Assembly (NCBI RefSeq): GCF_017676385.1 | Contig: NZ_JAFFZN010000039.1 | Location: 1 to 60,544, forward strand | From: Streptomyces spirodelae | GTDB taxonomy: Bacteria; Actinomycetota; Actinomycetes; Streptomycetales; Streptomycetaceae | Direction: 5' to 3' | DNA: 60,544 bases | In this document: in pieces, positions 1-7,433 of the stretch | Layout: every line of letters starts with the position of its first letter | Numbering within the stretch: position 1 is the stretch's first letter | Notes under the pieces: generated by a model | Databases searched by the model: none | Told to the model about the DNA's origin: nothing | What the model saw: the letters and a program-made list of their open reading frames with translations, nothing else | Made by a program: the position numbers and the translations under genes

Positions 1-124
1 TTCCAACCTTACCAGAATCTTTTTCCGGCTCGTTTCCGAGTCGATTTCGGATTCCTGGCCATCGGCCGTTCCCAGGCCGTGGCGGCTCCGGGTTCCCGAT
101 GCGGTGGAGATGTAAACGTACTTG

Positions 125-160
125 AGCGGGGCGCCCGGAGGCAAATCGAGGCGCCCCGCT
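125..160 (-). terminator. Hairpin downstream of RNase J
   Basis: Eleven-base perfect arms (125-135 and 150-160, AGCGGGGCGCC and its complement) enclose a 14-base loop. It lies about 60 bases past the RNase J stop on the minus strand. There is no U-tract, as is common for actinobacterial terminators. Confidence 0.65.
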
Positions 161-217
161 TGCCCGTGGACCCGAACACTCGCACGAACGTGCGCATGTG
201 TCGGGGCCGACAGGGCG

Positions 218-1903
218 TCAGACCTCTACGACCACGGGGAGGATCATCGGACGTCGGCGGTAGGTGTCGGAGACCCACTTGCCGACCGTGCGGCGCACCA
301 GCTGCTGGAGCTGGTGGGTCTCGGCGACGCCATCCTGCGCCGACTTGGCGAGGGCCTCGTCGAGCTTCGGGATGACCGCGGCGAAGTCGGACTCGTCGAT
401 GCCCGAGCCACGGGACTGGAGGTGGGGGCCGCCCACGATCTTGCCGGTGGTGCTGTCGACCACGACGAAGATCGAGATGATCCCCTCGTCGCCGAGGATG
501 CGCCGGTCCTTGAGGGAGGACTCGGTGACGTCGCCGACCGAAAGACCGTCGACGTACACATAGCCGGCCTGGACCTTGCCGCTGATCTTGGCCTTGCCGT
601 CGACCAGATCGACCACGACCCCGTCCTCGGCGATCACGATGCGGTCGTGCGGCACTCCGGTCGCCGCGCCCAGTTCGGCGTTGGCACGCAGGTGGCGCCA
701 TTCGCCGTGGACGGGCATCAGGTTGCGCGGCTGGCAGATGTTGTAGAAGTACAGCAGTTCGCCCGCCGAGGCGTGGCCGGAGACGTGCACCTTGGCGTTG
801 CCCTTGTGCACCACGTTGGCGCCCCACCGGGTCAGCCCGTTGATCACGCGGTAGACGGCGTTCTCGTTGCCCGGAATGAGGGAGGAGGCCAGGATCACCG
901 TGTCGCCCTGGACGATTCGGATCTGGTGGTCCCGGTTGGCCATCCGGGAGAGGGCGGCCATGGGCTCGCCCTGGGAACCGGTGCAAACCAGCACGACTTC
1001 GTCGTCCGGGAGGTCGTCGAGCGTCTTGACGTCGACGACGAGGCCAGCTGGGACCTGGAGGTAGCCGAGGTCGCGGGCGATGCCCATGTTGCGGACCATG
1101 GAGCGGCCCACGAAGGCGACCCGGCGGCCGTGCTCGTGTGCGGCGTCGAGAATCTGCTGGATGCGGTGCACATGGCTGGCGAAGCTGGCCACGATGATCC
1201 GCTTCTGGGCGCTGGCGAACACCTGGCGCAGCACCGAGGAGATCTCGCGCTCGGGCGGCACGAAGCCGGGCACCTCGGCGTTGGTCGAGTCGCTGAGCAG
1301 CAGGTCGATGCCCTCTTCACCGAGGCGTGCGAAGGCCCGCAGGTCGGTGAGGCGGCCGTCCATCGGCAACTGGTCCATCTTGAAGTCGCCGGTGTGGACG
1401 ACCATGCCGGCCGGGGTGCGGATCGCGACGGCGAGGGCGTCGGGGATGGAGTGGTTGACCGCGAGGAACTCGCAGTCGAAGGGGCCGATGCGTTCCTTGT
1501 GTCCCTCTTCCACCTCGAGGGTGTAGGGCCGGATGCGGTGCTCCTGGAGCTTTGCCTCGATCAGGGCGAGGGTCAGCTTGGAGCCGATCAGCGGGATGTC
1601 GGCCTTCTCCCGCAGCAGATAGGGGATGCCGCCGATGTGGTCCTCGTGGCCGTGGGTGAGGACGATGCCGTCGATGTCGTCGAGGCGGTCCCTCAGGCTG
1701 GTGAAGTCGGGGAGGATGAGGTCGATGCCCGGCTGTTCCTCCTCGGGGAAGAGGACGCCGCAGTCGACGATCAGGAGCCTGCCGCCGTACTCGAAGACGG
1801 TCATGTTGCGCCCGATCTCGCCGAGACCTCCCAGCGGGGTGACCCGTAGGCCGCCCTCGGGGAGCTTTGGCGGTGGGCCAAGCTCGGGATGCGGATGACT
1901 CAA
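218..1903 (-). CDS. rnj: Ribonuclease J (metallo-beta-lactamase/beta-CASP RNase)
   Basis: Ribonuclease J is a zinc-dependent endo- and 5'-exonuclease used in mRNA turnover and rRNA/sRNA maturation. The product is 561 residues. It shows the metallo-beta-lactamase motif HGHEDH at residues 84-89, and a later HVSGHAS motif that belongs to the beta-CASP fold, followed by the usual C-terminal domain. I chose the TTG start at 1903 because AAGGAGA lies just upstream; an open frame continues to 1972 but has no ribosome site there. It follows dapA on the same strand after about 175 bases, the standard streptomycete arrangement, so cotranscription is possible. Family assignment is secure. Confidence 0.95.
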   Translation of the reverse strand: MSHPHPELGPPPKLPEGGLRVTPLGGLGEIGRNMTVFEYGGRLLIVDCGVLFPEEEQPGIDLILPDFTSLRDRLDDIDGIVLTHGHEDHIGGIPYLLREKADIPLIGSKLTLALIEAKLQEHRIRPYTLEVEEGHKERIGPFDCEFLAVNHSIPDALAVAIRTPAGMVVHTGDFKMDQLPMDGRLTDLRAFARLGEEGIDLLLSDSTNAEVPGFVPPEREISSVLRQVFASAQKRIIVASFASHVHRIQQILDAAHEHGRRVAFVGRSMVRNMGIARDLGYLQVPAGLVVDVKTLDDLPDDEVVLVCTGSQGEPMAALSRMANRDHQIRIVQGDTVILASSLIPGNENAVYRVINGLTRWGANVVHKGNAKVHVSGHASAGELLYFYNICQPRNLMPVHGEWRHLRANAELGAATGVPHDRIVIAEDGVVVDLVDGKAKISGKVQAGYVYVDGLSVGDVTESSLKDRRILGDEGIISIFVVVDSTTGKIVGGPHLQSRGSGIDESDFAAVIPKLDEALAKSAQDGVAETHQLQQLVRRTVGKWVSDTYRRRPMILPVVVEV

Positions 1904-2077
1904 AAGACTCTCCTTACCACGCGCGCCACGCACCCGCCTGGGCACGTGGCGCGCGATATTCATGATGCGCACGCGGACGCACGTGTCGTACGTACGTGTC
2001 GTGCTGGTTCTGATGGGTCATGCACGGTTGTGCACTGCTGCCGTTGTCCGGCGGTATGCAGTTGTGAAGTCTGAGAT

Positions 2078-2986
2078 CTACAGATGTACCCCGCCGTGAG
2101 CGAGATCGTGCTTGAGCTGTTCCAGTTCCTCGGGGGACAGCTCGACCAGCGGCAGGCGCAGCGGTCCCGAGGGAAGGCCCAGCCGGGCGAGCGCGGCCTT
2201 GGTAGTGATGACGCCCTGGGTACGGAACATTCCGGTGAAGACCGGGAGCAGCTTCTGGTGGATCTCGGTCGCCTTGGCGACATCGCCGCTCAGGTGGGCC
2301 TCCAGCAGGGCGCGCAGCTCCGGAGTGACGACGTGGCCGACCACGGAGACGAAGCCGACGGCGCCCACGGACAGCAGCGGGAGGTTGAGCATGTCGTCGC
2401 CGCTGTACCAGGCGAGACCGCTGGTGGCGACGGCCCAGCTCGCGCGGCCGAGGTCGCCCTTGGCGTCCTTGTTCGCGACGATGCGGGGGTGCTCGGCGAG
2501 TCGTACGAAGGTCTCGGTGTTGATGGGCACACCGCTGCGGCCGGGGATGTCGTAGAGCATCACCGGGAGGTCCGTGGCGTCGGCGATGGCCGTGAAGTGC
2601 TGGTAGAGACCCTCCTGCGGGGGCTTGCTGTAGTACGGGGTCACGGCCAGGAGACCGTGTGCGCCTGCCTTCTCGGCGGCGCGGGCCAGCTCGAGGCTGT
2701 GTGCGGTGTCGTTGGTGCCGGCTCCGGCCACCACATGGGCCCGGTCTCCCACGGCCTCCACGACCGCCTTGACCAGCTGGGCTTTCTCCGCATCGGTGGT
2801 GGTCGGGGACTCACCGGTGGTGCCGTTGACGACAAGGCCGTCGTTGCCGGCGTCCACCAGGTGGGCGGCGAGCTGCTGCGCGCCGTCGAGGTCGAGCGCG
2901 CCGTCAGCGGTGAACGGCGTGACCATCGCGGTCAGGACCCGCCCGAAGGGCGTCTGCGGTGTGGAGGTCGGAGCCATAGGGTCCAC
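2078..2986 (-). CDS. dapA: 4-hydroxy-tetrahydrodipicolinate synthase
   Basis: This enzyme condenses pyruvate with aspartate semialdehyde, the first committed step of the lysine/diaminopimelate pathway, in the cytoplasm. Visible family motifs are GTTGES near residue 60, YSKPPQ, YDIPGRSG, and the Schiff-base lysine in the VANKDAKGD stretch. The 302-residue length is normal. Two starts are possible: GTG at 2986, or ATG at 2977 giving a protein beginning MAPTSTPQ. Neither has a strong ribosome site. The TAGCGT lying six bases before the ATG could be a -10 of a leaderless transcript, which would favour the ATG. dapB, the next enzyme, is 4 kb away on the same strand, so the two are probably separate units. 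Confidence 0.95.
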   Translation of the reverse strand: MDPMAPTSTPQTPFGRVLTAMVTPFTADGALDLDGAQQLAAHLVDAGNDGLVVNGTTGESPTTTDAEKAQLVKAVVEAVGDRAHVVAGAGTNDTAHSLELARAAEKAGAHGLLAVTPYYSKPPQEGLYQHFTAIADATDLPVMLYDIPGRSGVPINTETFVRLAEHPRIVANKDAKGDLGRASWAVATSGLAWYSGDDMLNLPLLSVGAVGFVSVVGHVVTPELRALLEAHLSGDVAKATEIHQKLLPVFTGMFRTQGVITTKAALARLGLPSGPLRLPLVELSPEELEQLKHDLAHGGVHL

Positions 2987-3114
2987 GCTACTCGCAGCGC
3001 ACCCCGCGACGCTCCCTCGGGGCTGCCGATGCGGCGGAGATCCGCCGGGAAATCGGCGGGGGTACGGCGGGGAAGTGGGCGGGTCCGGCGCTGAGTGGGG
3101 AGTACGGAGAGGGC

Positions 3115-3152
3115 CCCGGCACTGCCTGCTCGGGGGTTCAGGCAGTGCCGGG
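3115..3152 (-). terminator. Hairpin downstream of thyX
   Basis: Fourteen-base perfect arms (3115-3128 and 3139-3152, CCCGGCACTGCCTG and its complement) enclose a 10-base loop in the gap between the dapA start and the thyX stop. It probably ends the thyX transcript. Confidence 0.7.
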
Positions 3153-3261
3153 ACCGCACAATCACCCTAGATGAACTTCTCCAAAGGGTGCAATACGGAC
3201 ACCGTCCCGCACCCCGCCGACCGGCGGGTAGGAGTGCGGCACGGTTCGCGCCGAGCAGGGG

Positions 3262-4908
3262 TCAGGGGGCGACTCGGCCGTTGGCGTTGAACGCGGCGTA
3301 GGTCAGCGGCATCAGCTTGGCCCACTGCTCCTCCATCAGCTCCCCCACCATCTCGATCTCGCGCTGCGGGAAGCTGGGCACCTTGGCCTGCTCGTGCTGG
3401 GTGCGCAGGCCGAGGAAGTGCATCAGCGAGCGCGCGTTGCAGGTGGCGTACATCGACGAGTAGAGACCCACCGGCAGGACCGCGCGGGCGACCTCGCGGG
3501 CCACACCGGCCGCCAGCATCTCCTCGTACGTCTCGTACGCCTTCCGGTAGACCTCGGCCATGGAGCGGCTGGTCAGCTCGTGCTGCTCCTCGGTGCCTGC
3601 GACGAACTCGTACTTGCCTGGGCGGCCCTGCTGGACGAGCTTGCGGGACGCGTCCGGGATGTAGAAGACCGGCTGGAGCTGCCGGTAGCGGCCGGACTCC
3701 TCGTTGTACGAGTTGTGGACGACGATTCCGTTCGCGAGGAAATTGTGCCAGGGGCCCTCGACCGACAGGTCGTAGGTCATCTCCTCGCCGTCTTCGATCA
3801 CCGCGACGATCTCGTCCGGGCGAGCGACCGCCACCTTGCCGCCTCGCTTCGCCCGCGCCTGCTCACCTGCGCTCTTGGTCGCATGGCAGTCAGCGCAGGC
3901 GGGGGCGAGATTACTCTCGTCCAAAGCGCGCGACAGGTCGTCCACCACGGGGATGACGTGGTCGAGGGCGAGGTCCTGCCGGGCAAACGGACGTGAGCAG
4001 AGATGGCAGACATCCTGCTCGGCGATGAGACGCTCGCGCTGCATCGAGGTCCACACTCCGATACCCCGGCGGAGACCGGGCGGCACGAGCCGGTCGCTCG
4101 GCCGCGCCGCCGTACCGGCAGCCATGACGGCGTCTCCCACCCTGAGCTCGCCGGCCTTGCACCAGCCGTCAGGAGTGAACACCGCGTGATCGACCGAACA
4201 GCGCAGCTCGCGGCCTGCAGCAGTCGTGATCTTGATCAGCTGCTTCACTCCGGACTCGATCACATCGACGATCCGAGCGCGCTGAGCGGTGAGAGTCTCC
4301 TCGTCATAGCACCTCACGTGGTTGCGGCGCACCGAACCGAGCCGTCGCAGCCGGGTGGTCGGATGCTGATCCCTGAACTCCAGCACCGCGCTCTCCGCGG
4401 CCTCCCGGCTCTCGTGGAGGCCGAGGTAGTGGCAAACGCCTTGGCGCCACACCTGAGCCCTCCACTTACCCGCTTTGGCGTGCCAGGTCACTCCTCCTGC
4501 GGACCAAGGGAGTTGGTCCTCCACGCCGTGGTGCCATTGCTGGTACAAGTCCTTGATCGTCTTGCGCCGGAGATTCCCCGCTTCACTCTCCAAAGTGATC
4601 TCTGTGTCACCAGCCAGACACCACCCGACACGGTGACGGTGGAACTCCCGGAAGACGAAGAGGGGGGCGCTGATGAAGAAGGTCATCGAGTTGTGCTCGA
4701 AGGGGCTGCCGTGCCGGTCCCGCATCAGGTAGTTGATCAGGCCCTTGGAGCGTTCCGGGTCCTTGTTCAGCTCGTCCAGGGACTGCTCGCCCGCGGTGGA
4801 GACCCGGGCCGCCCAGAGCACATCGGTGTCGGAAGCGCTGTGCTTGACCAGCTCGACGGTCATGTCGCTGCGGAAACTGGGGGCGGGCGGGGCGGGGGTT
4901 TCGGTCAC
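3262..4908 (-). CDS. thyX: Flavin-dependent thymidylate synthase ThyX precursor, interrupted by an intein
   Basis: ThyX makes dTMP from dUMP using methylene-tetrahydrofolate, FAD and NADPH. The precursor is 548 residues; removing the 303-residue intein leaves a 245-residue enzyme, the normal actinobacterial size. The N-extein (residues 1-96) ends in EFHRHRVGW and the C-extein resumes with SYNEESGRYRQL, so splicing rebuilds the ThyX signature motif (RHR, S, NE, S, RY). The start is GTG at 4908, preceded by GGAAGGA; the open frame to 5043 upstream lacks a ribosome site and does not look like ThyX. Catalytic activity should depend on splicing because the motif arginines and serine fall on opposite sides of the intein. 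No thyA is present in the window. Confidence is high for both ThyX and the intein; that the intein splices is inferred from intact terminal residues. Confidence 0.96.
   Translation of the reverse strand: MTETPAPPAPSFRSDMTVELVKHSASDTDVLWAARVSTAGEQSLDELNKDPERSKGLINYLMRDRHGSPFEHNSMTFFISAPLFVFREFHRHRVGWCLAGDTEITLESEAGNLRRKTIKDLYQQWHHGVEDQLPWSAGGVTWHAKAGKWRAQVWRQGVCHYLGLHESREAAESAVLEFRDQHPTTRLRRLGSVRRNHVRCYDEETLTAQRARIVDVIESGVKQLIKITTAAGRELRCSVDHAVFTPDGWCKAGELRVGDAVMAAGTAARPSDRLVPPGLRRGIGVWTSMQRERLIAEQDVCHLCSRPFARQDLALDHVIPVVDDLSRALDESNLAPACADCHATKSAGEQARAKRGGKVAVARPDEIVAVIEDGEEMTYDLSVEGPWHNFLANGIVVHNSYNEESGRYRQLQPVFYIPDASRKLVQQGRPGKYEFVAGTEEQHELTSRSMAEVYRKAYETYEEMLAAGVAREVARAVLPVGLYSSMYATCNARSLMHFLGLRTQHEQAKVPSFPQREIEMVGELMEEQWAKLMPLTYAAFNANGRVAP
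3712..4620 (-). mobile_element. ThyX intein with AP2-like and HNH homing-endonuclease domains
   Basis: This is a 303-residue in-frame insert in ThyX. Splicing block A starts CLAGDTEITL (Cys1). Block B is around residues 138-165 (RCSVDHAVFTPDGW, with a conserved His). Block F/G is YDLSVEGPWHNF followed by NGIVVHN, ending His-Asn with Ser as the +1 extein residue. Residues about 42-84 (GVTWHAKAGKWRAQVW, then HYLGLHESREAAESAV) resemble the AP2 DNA-binding fold found in phage HNH endonucleases. Residues about 205-250 form an HNH zinc motif: C205xxC208, DH at 220-221, N237, C242xxC245 and H246. This is therefore a full homing intein rather than a mini-intein. All splicing-critical residues appear intact. 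DNA composition looks slightly less GC-extreme than the exteins by eye. Confidence 0.93.
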
Positions 4909-5192
4909 CGGCTGGTCCTTCCACGTACGTCTGGCTGAGCGGGGCCAGCCTAAGGGGCGGGGCTGACAGCGAGGCCGAGCGGAGCGAGTAGCCCGTTTTG
5001 CCCATGTTTTTGCGGACAAACGAGTCCGAGGATGAAGAAACACGACCCCGGTTACATACCTCTGCGTCCCGGTTGATATTTTTCACATCTGGTCCGGCGG
5101 TTGCGGGCACTCGGACGCCGACCCGGACGTTCACCTCATAACCAACGCAGAGCCATATCCGACCCAGAACGATCACGCAGGAGCGCACCTTC

Positions 5193-5429
5193 ATGTCCCG
5201 CCGCGGAGAGTCCGTCCCGTTCGCCTTCATAGCTGAGGCCGACCGGTTCCGCAGCAATGTCACCCCGCCGCCCCCTGCCCGCCGCAGCTTCCGCGAGGTC
5301 GCGGGCAGCGCCCTGGTGGGGCTGACCGTCGTCGCCGGGCTCGTGGGCTCGGTGCTGCTCGGTCTGCCGGCGCTCAGCGACCACGAGACGCCCTCGCACC
5401 AGCCTCCGGCAGCGGCCGAGGGCCGATGA
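5193..5429 (+). CDS. Small single-pass membrane protein, unknown function
   Basis: The product is 78 residues. A polar N-terminus of about 36 residues (MSRRGESVPFAFIAEADRF) is followed by one hydrophobic helix at about 38-60 (VAGSALVGLTVVAGLVGSVL) and a short Pro/His-rich tail. The ATG at 5193 has GCAGGAG about 9 bases upstream. It is divergent from thyX, the two starts being 284 bases apart, and is followed by a strong hairpin, so it is probably monocistronic. I do not recognise a named family; similar small proteins sit beside thyX in other streptomycetes as I recall. Orientation in the membrane cannot be judged. Confidence 0.75.
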   Translation: MSRRGESVPFAFIAEADRFRSNVTPPPPARRSFREVAGSALVGLTVVAGLVGSVLLGLPALSDHETPSHQPPAAAEGR

Positions 5430-5472
5430 CCCAATGGCCACCCCCGGGAACGCACCCGGGGGTGGCCGGGTC
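5428..5472 (+). terminator. Hairpin after the 78-residue membrane protein gene
   Basis: Thirteen-base perfect arms (5436-5448 and 5455-5467, GGCCACCCCCGGG and its complement) are extended by GACCC/GGGTC outside a small bulge. The hairpin begins at the stop codon. Confidence 0.75.
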
Positions 5473-5566
5473 CGTCAGGTCTCGCTAATGTCACCGCTCA
5501 CACCACTCACACGCTGCGGCGAGCAGCCGTGGGCCCAGCCTGTCGTGACCGAGCGAGGACCCTGCC

Positions 5567-6121
5567 GTGCCCCTGCCCTTTCTGACAGCCGACCGTGAAG
5601 ACCGCGTACTCGCGGCCCAGTCGGTGACCCTCGCCGAGGCCGACCGCGATCTGTGGCGACGTCCCTACCGTCCGGGCCCCTGGCGGGTGGGCAGCGGCGC
5701 ACTTCTGCTGCTGCTCTCCTCCTATGTGCTCTTCTCCGCACTGATCATCACCCTGGCCGGCGGGCTGCCGAGCGGCGCGATATGCGCGGGTTTCGGCGTA
5801 CTGCTGGTCGTACTCGCGGTACGGCTGTTGCGCTGCGGGGTGTGGGTCAGCTCCCGCGGACTGCGACAGGTGGGGCTGCTGCGCACCGCAACGCTGCGCT
5901 GGAGCGAGGTGGCGGCGGTGCGTACGGTGCAGCGGCCGGTGCGGTGGCTGGGGCTGCCGCGTACGGTGCAGGGGCAGGCGCTGGTTGCCACGGTGCCGAG
6001 CGACTCCGAGCGGGCGCTGCTGACCAGCCACAATCCCGACTTTCTGTCCCGGCCGCGGGCGTTTGACCGTGCGGCCGACGTGATCGAGAGCTGGGCCGCG
6101 GAGTCCCGTACGGGCGGGTGA
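5567..6121 (+). CDS. PH-domain-like membrane protein
   Basis: The product is 184 residues with a GTG start preceded by GAGGA. There are two adjacent membrane segments at about 40-62 and 68-90. A C-terminal soluble part begins VWVSSRGLRQVGLLRTATLRW and reads like the bacterial PH (bPH) domains that follow a transmembrane pair: a strand starting with an ordinary 'V.S.GL' element, then 'LRW.EV..V'. Function is unknown. It is cytosol-facing if it behaves like other bPH proteins. It is convergent with the next gene, whose stop is 28 bases away. Confidence 0.8.
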   Translation: MPLPFLTADREDRVLAAQSVTLAEADRDLWRRPYRPGPWRVGSGALLLLLSSYVLFSALIITLAGGLPSGAICAGFGVLLVVLAVRLLRCGVWVSSRGLRQVGLLRTATLRWSEVAAVRTVQRPVRWLGLPRTVQGQALVATVPSDSERALLTSHNPDFLSRPRAFDRAADVIESWAAESRTGG

Positions 6122-6148
6122 CATCCACGTACCCGCAGGGGCACCCCC

Positions 6149-6601
6149 TCACCGGCGGCGCGCGGCGGCCTCATGCAGGGCTATGGCGTGCTGCATCGCC
6201 TTCCTGGCCCGCGGCGTATCGCGGGCGTCGTGATAGGCGACAGCGAGCCGGAACCAGGAGCGCCAGTCGTCAGGGTTCTGCTCCGCCTCGACTCGGCGCC
6301 GCGCGAACACCGCATCCGCGGAGGCGCGGTCGATACGTCCCGAGGGCGTGCGTTCGAGTTCGTCGACCGGCAACCCGCCCTCTGCCTCCAACTGCCGGGC
6401 CAGCCGTCCGGCCCGCCGGGCGAAGCGCGTGGTGTGCCACAGGAACCAGGCGCCGATCAGCGGCAGCACCAGTACGGCGACGCCGAAGGCGACGGTGACG
6501 GCTGTGCCCTGTTCGATCAGCAGCACGCCCCGGCTGCCGACCAGGACGAAGTACACGACCAGGACGGCGGCCAGGAGGAAGTAGGTGATCTTCGCGCGCA
6601 T
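6149..6601 (-). CDS. Two-pass membrane protein with C-terminal helical (TPR-like) region
   Basis: The product is 150 residues. Hydrophobic segments lie at about 5-28 (ITYFLLAAVLVVYFVLVGSR) and 34-55. After them comes a basic linker (TTRFARRAGRLARQLEAEGG) and a helical tail in which DDWRSWFRLAVAYHDARDTPRARKAM has the spacing of a single TPR unit. Function is unknown. It lies 22 bases downstream of dapB on the same strand and is probably cotranscribed with it; this arrangement is conserved in streptomycetes as far as I recall. The tail may be a protein-interaction module on the cytoplasmic face. Confidence 0.8.
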   Translation of the reverse strand: MRAKITYFLLAAVLVVYFVLVGSRGVLLIEQGTAVTVAFGVAVLVLPLIGAWFLWHTTRFARRAGRLARQLEAEGGLPVDELERTPSGRIDRASADAVFARRRVEAEQNPDDWRSWFRLAVAYHDARDTPRARKAMQHAIALHEAAARRR

Positions 6602-6623
6602 GCTGCTGTGCTCCGTCGTCCGG

Positions 6624-7376
6624 TCAGTCCAGGTCGAGGAAGTTCTCGAGCCCGAAGGTGAGCCCCGGGGCCGAAGGCACCTTCCGTACGCCCAGCAGCA
6701 CGCCGGGCATGAACGAGCTGCGGTGCAGGGAGTCGTGCCGGATGGTGAGCGTCTCGGCCTCGTCGCCGAAGAGGACCTCCTGGTGCGCGACCAGGCCGCG
6801 CAGCCGCACCGCGTGCACGGGCACCCCGTCGACGTCGGCGCCGCGCGCGCCCTCCAGCGAGGTCGTGGTCGCGTCGGGCTGCGTCGGCAGGCCGGCGGCC
6901 TCGCGGGCCTCGGCGACCACCTGAGCGGTGCGCACAGCCGTACCGCTGGGCGCGTCGGCCTTGCCGGGGTGGTGCAGCTCGACGACCTCGACGGACTCGA
7001 AGAAGCGGGCCGCCTGCTGCGCGAAGCGCATCGTCAGCACGGCTCCGATGCCGAAGTTCGGGGCGATGAGCACTCCGGTGCCGGGCGACTCGGCGAGCTG
7101 GGCGCGAACCGTCGCCAGCCGCTCGTCGGTCCACCCGGTGGTGCCGACGACAGCGTGGATGCCGTGCGCCAGGCAGAACTCCAGGTTGCCCATGACGGCG
7201 TCCGGGCGGGTCAGGTCGACGGCGACCTGGGTGCCCGCCTCGGTCAGCGCGCTGAGCGGGTCACCGCTGCCGAGGGCCGCGACCAGCTCCATGTCGTCGG
7301 CGCCCTCGACGGCGCGTACGGCCTCGGAGCCCATCCGGCCCTTGGCGCCGAGGACGGCTACCCGCAGCTTGCTCAT
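6624..7376 (-). CDS. dapB: 4-hydroxy-tetrahydrodipicolinate reductase
   Basis: DapB reduces the DapA product with NAD(P)H, the second step of the diaminopimelate/lysine pathway. The 250-residue product has the N-terminal dinucleotide motif VAVLGAKGRMG at residues 6-16, GTTGWT in the middle, and the substrate-binding HHPGKADAPSGTA stretch. The C-terminal VRKVPSAPGLTFGLENFLDLD is typical. It follows the M16 peptidase gene by 57 bases and precedes the 150-residue membrane protein gene by 22, so the group pnp-M16-dapB-orf is likely one transcription unit. Confidence 0.96.
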   Translation of the reverse strand: MSKLRVAVLGAKGRMGSEAVRAVEGADDMELVAALGSGDPLSALTEAGTQVAVDLTRPDAVMGNLEFCLAHGIHAVVGTTGWTDERLATVRAQLAESPGTGVLIAPNFGIGAVLTMRFAQQAARFFESVEVVELHHPGKADAPSGTAVRTAQVVAEAREAAGLPTQPDATTTSLEGARGADVDGVPVHAVRLRGLVAHQEVLFGDEAETLTIRHDSLHRSSFMPGVLLGVRKVPSAPGLTFGLENFLDLD

Positions 7377-7433
7377 TGTGCTCGTTCCTTACGTGAGAGA
7401 CATGTGAGACGTGTGGCCCAGGAGGGAGGGCCG

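Noticed and set aside
9..62. 17-residue basic minus-strand frame MARNPKSTRKRAGKRFW
   Set aside because: Too short, with a weak ribosome site and no context inside the window; may be chance.
3712..4620. Insertion in thyX as a group I/II intron or frame-disrupting element
   Set aside because: The insert is in frame, with intein blocks at both ends and +1 Ser, so a protein intron is the better explanation.
4909..5043. N-terminal extension of ThyX
   Set aside because: No ribosome site, Arg/Pro/Trp-rich shadow sequence, and the family begins at about VTETPAPP; GGAAGGA supports GTG 4908.
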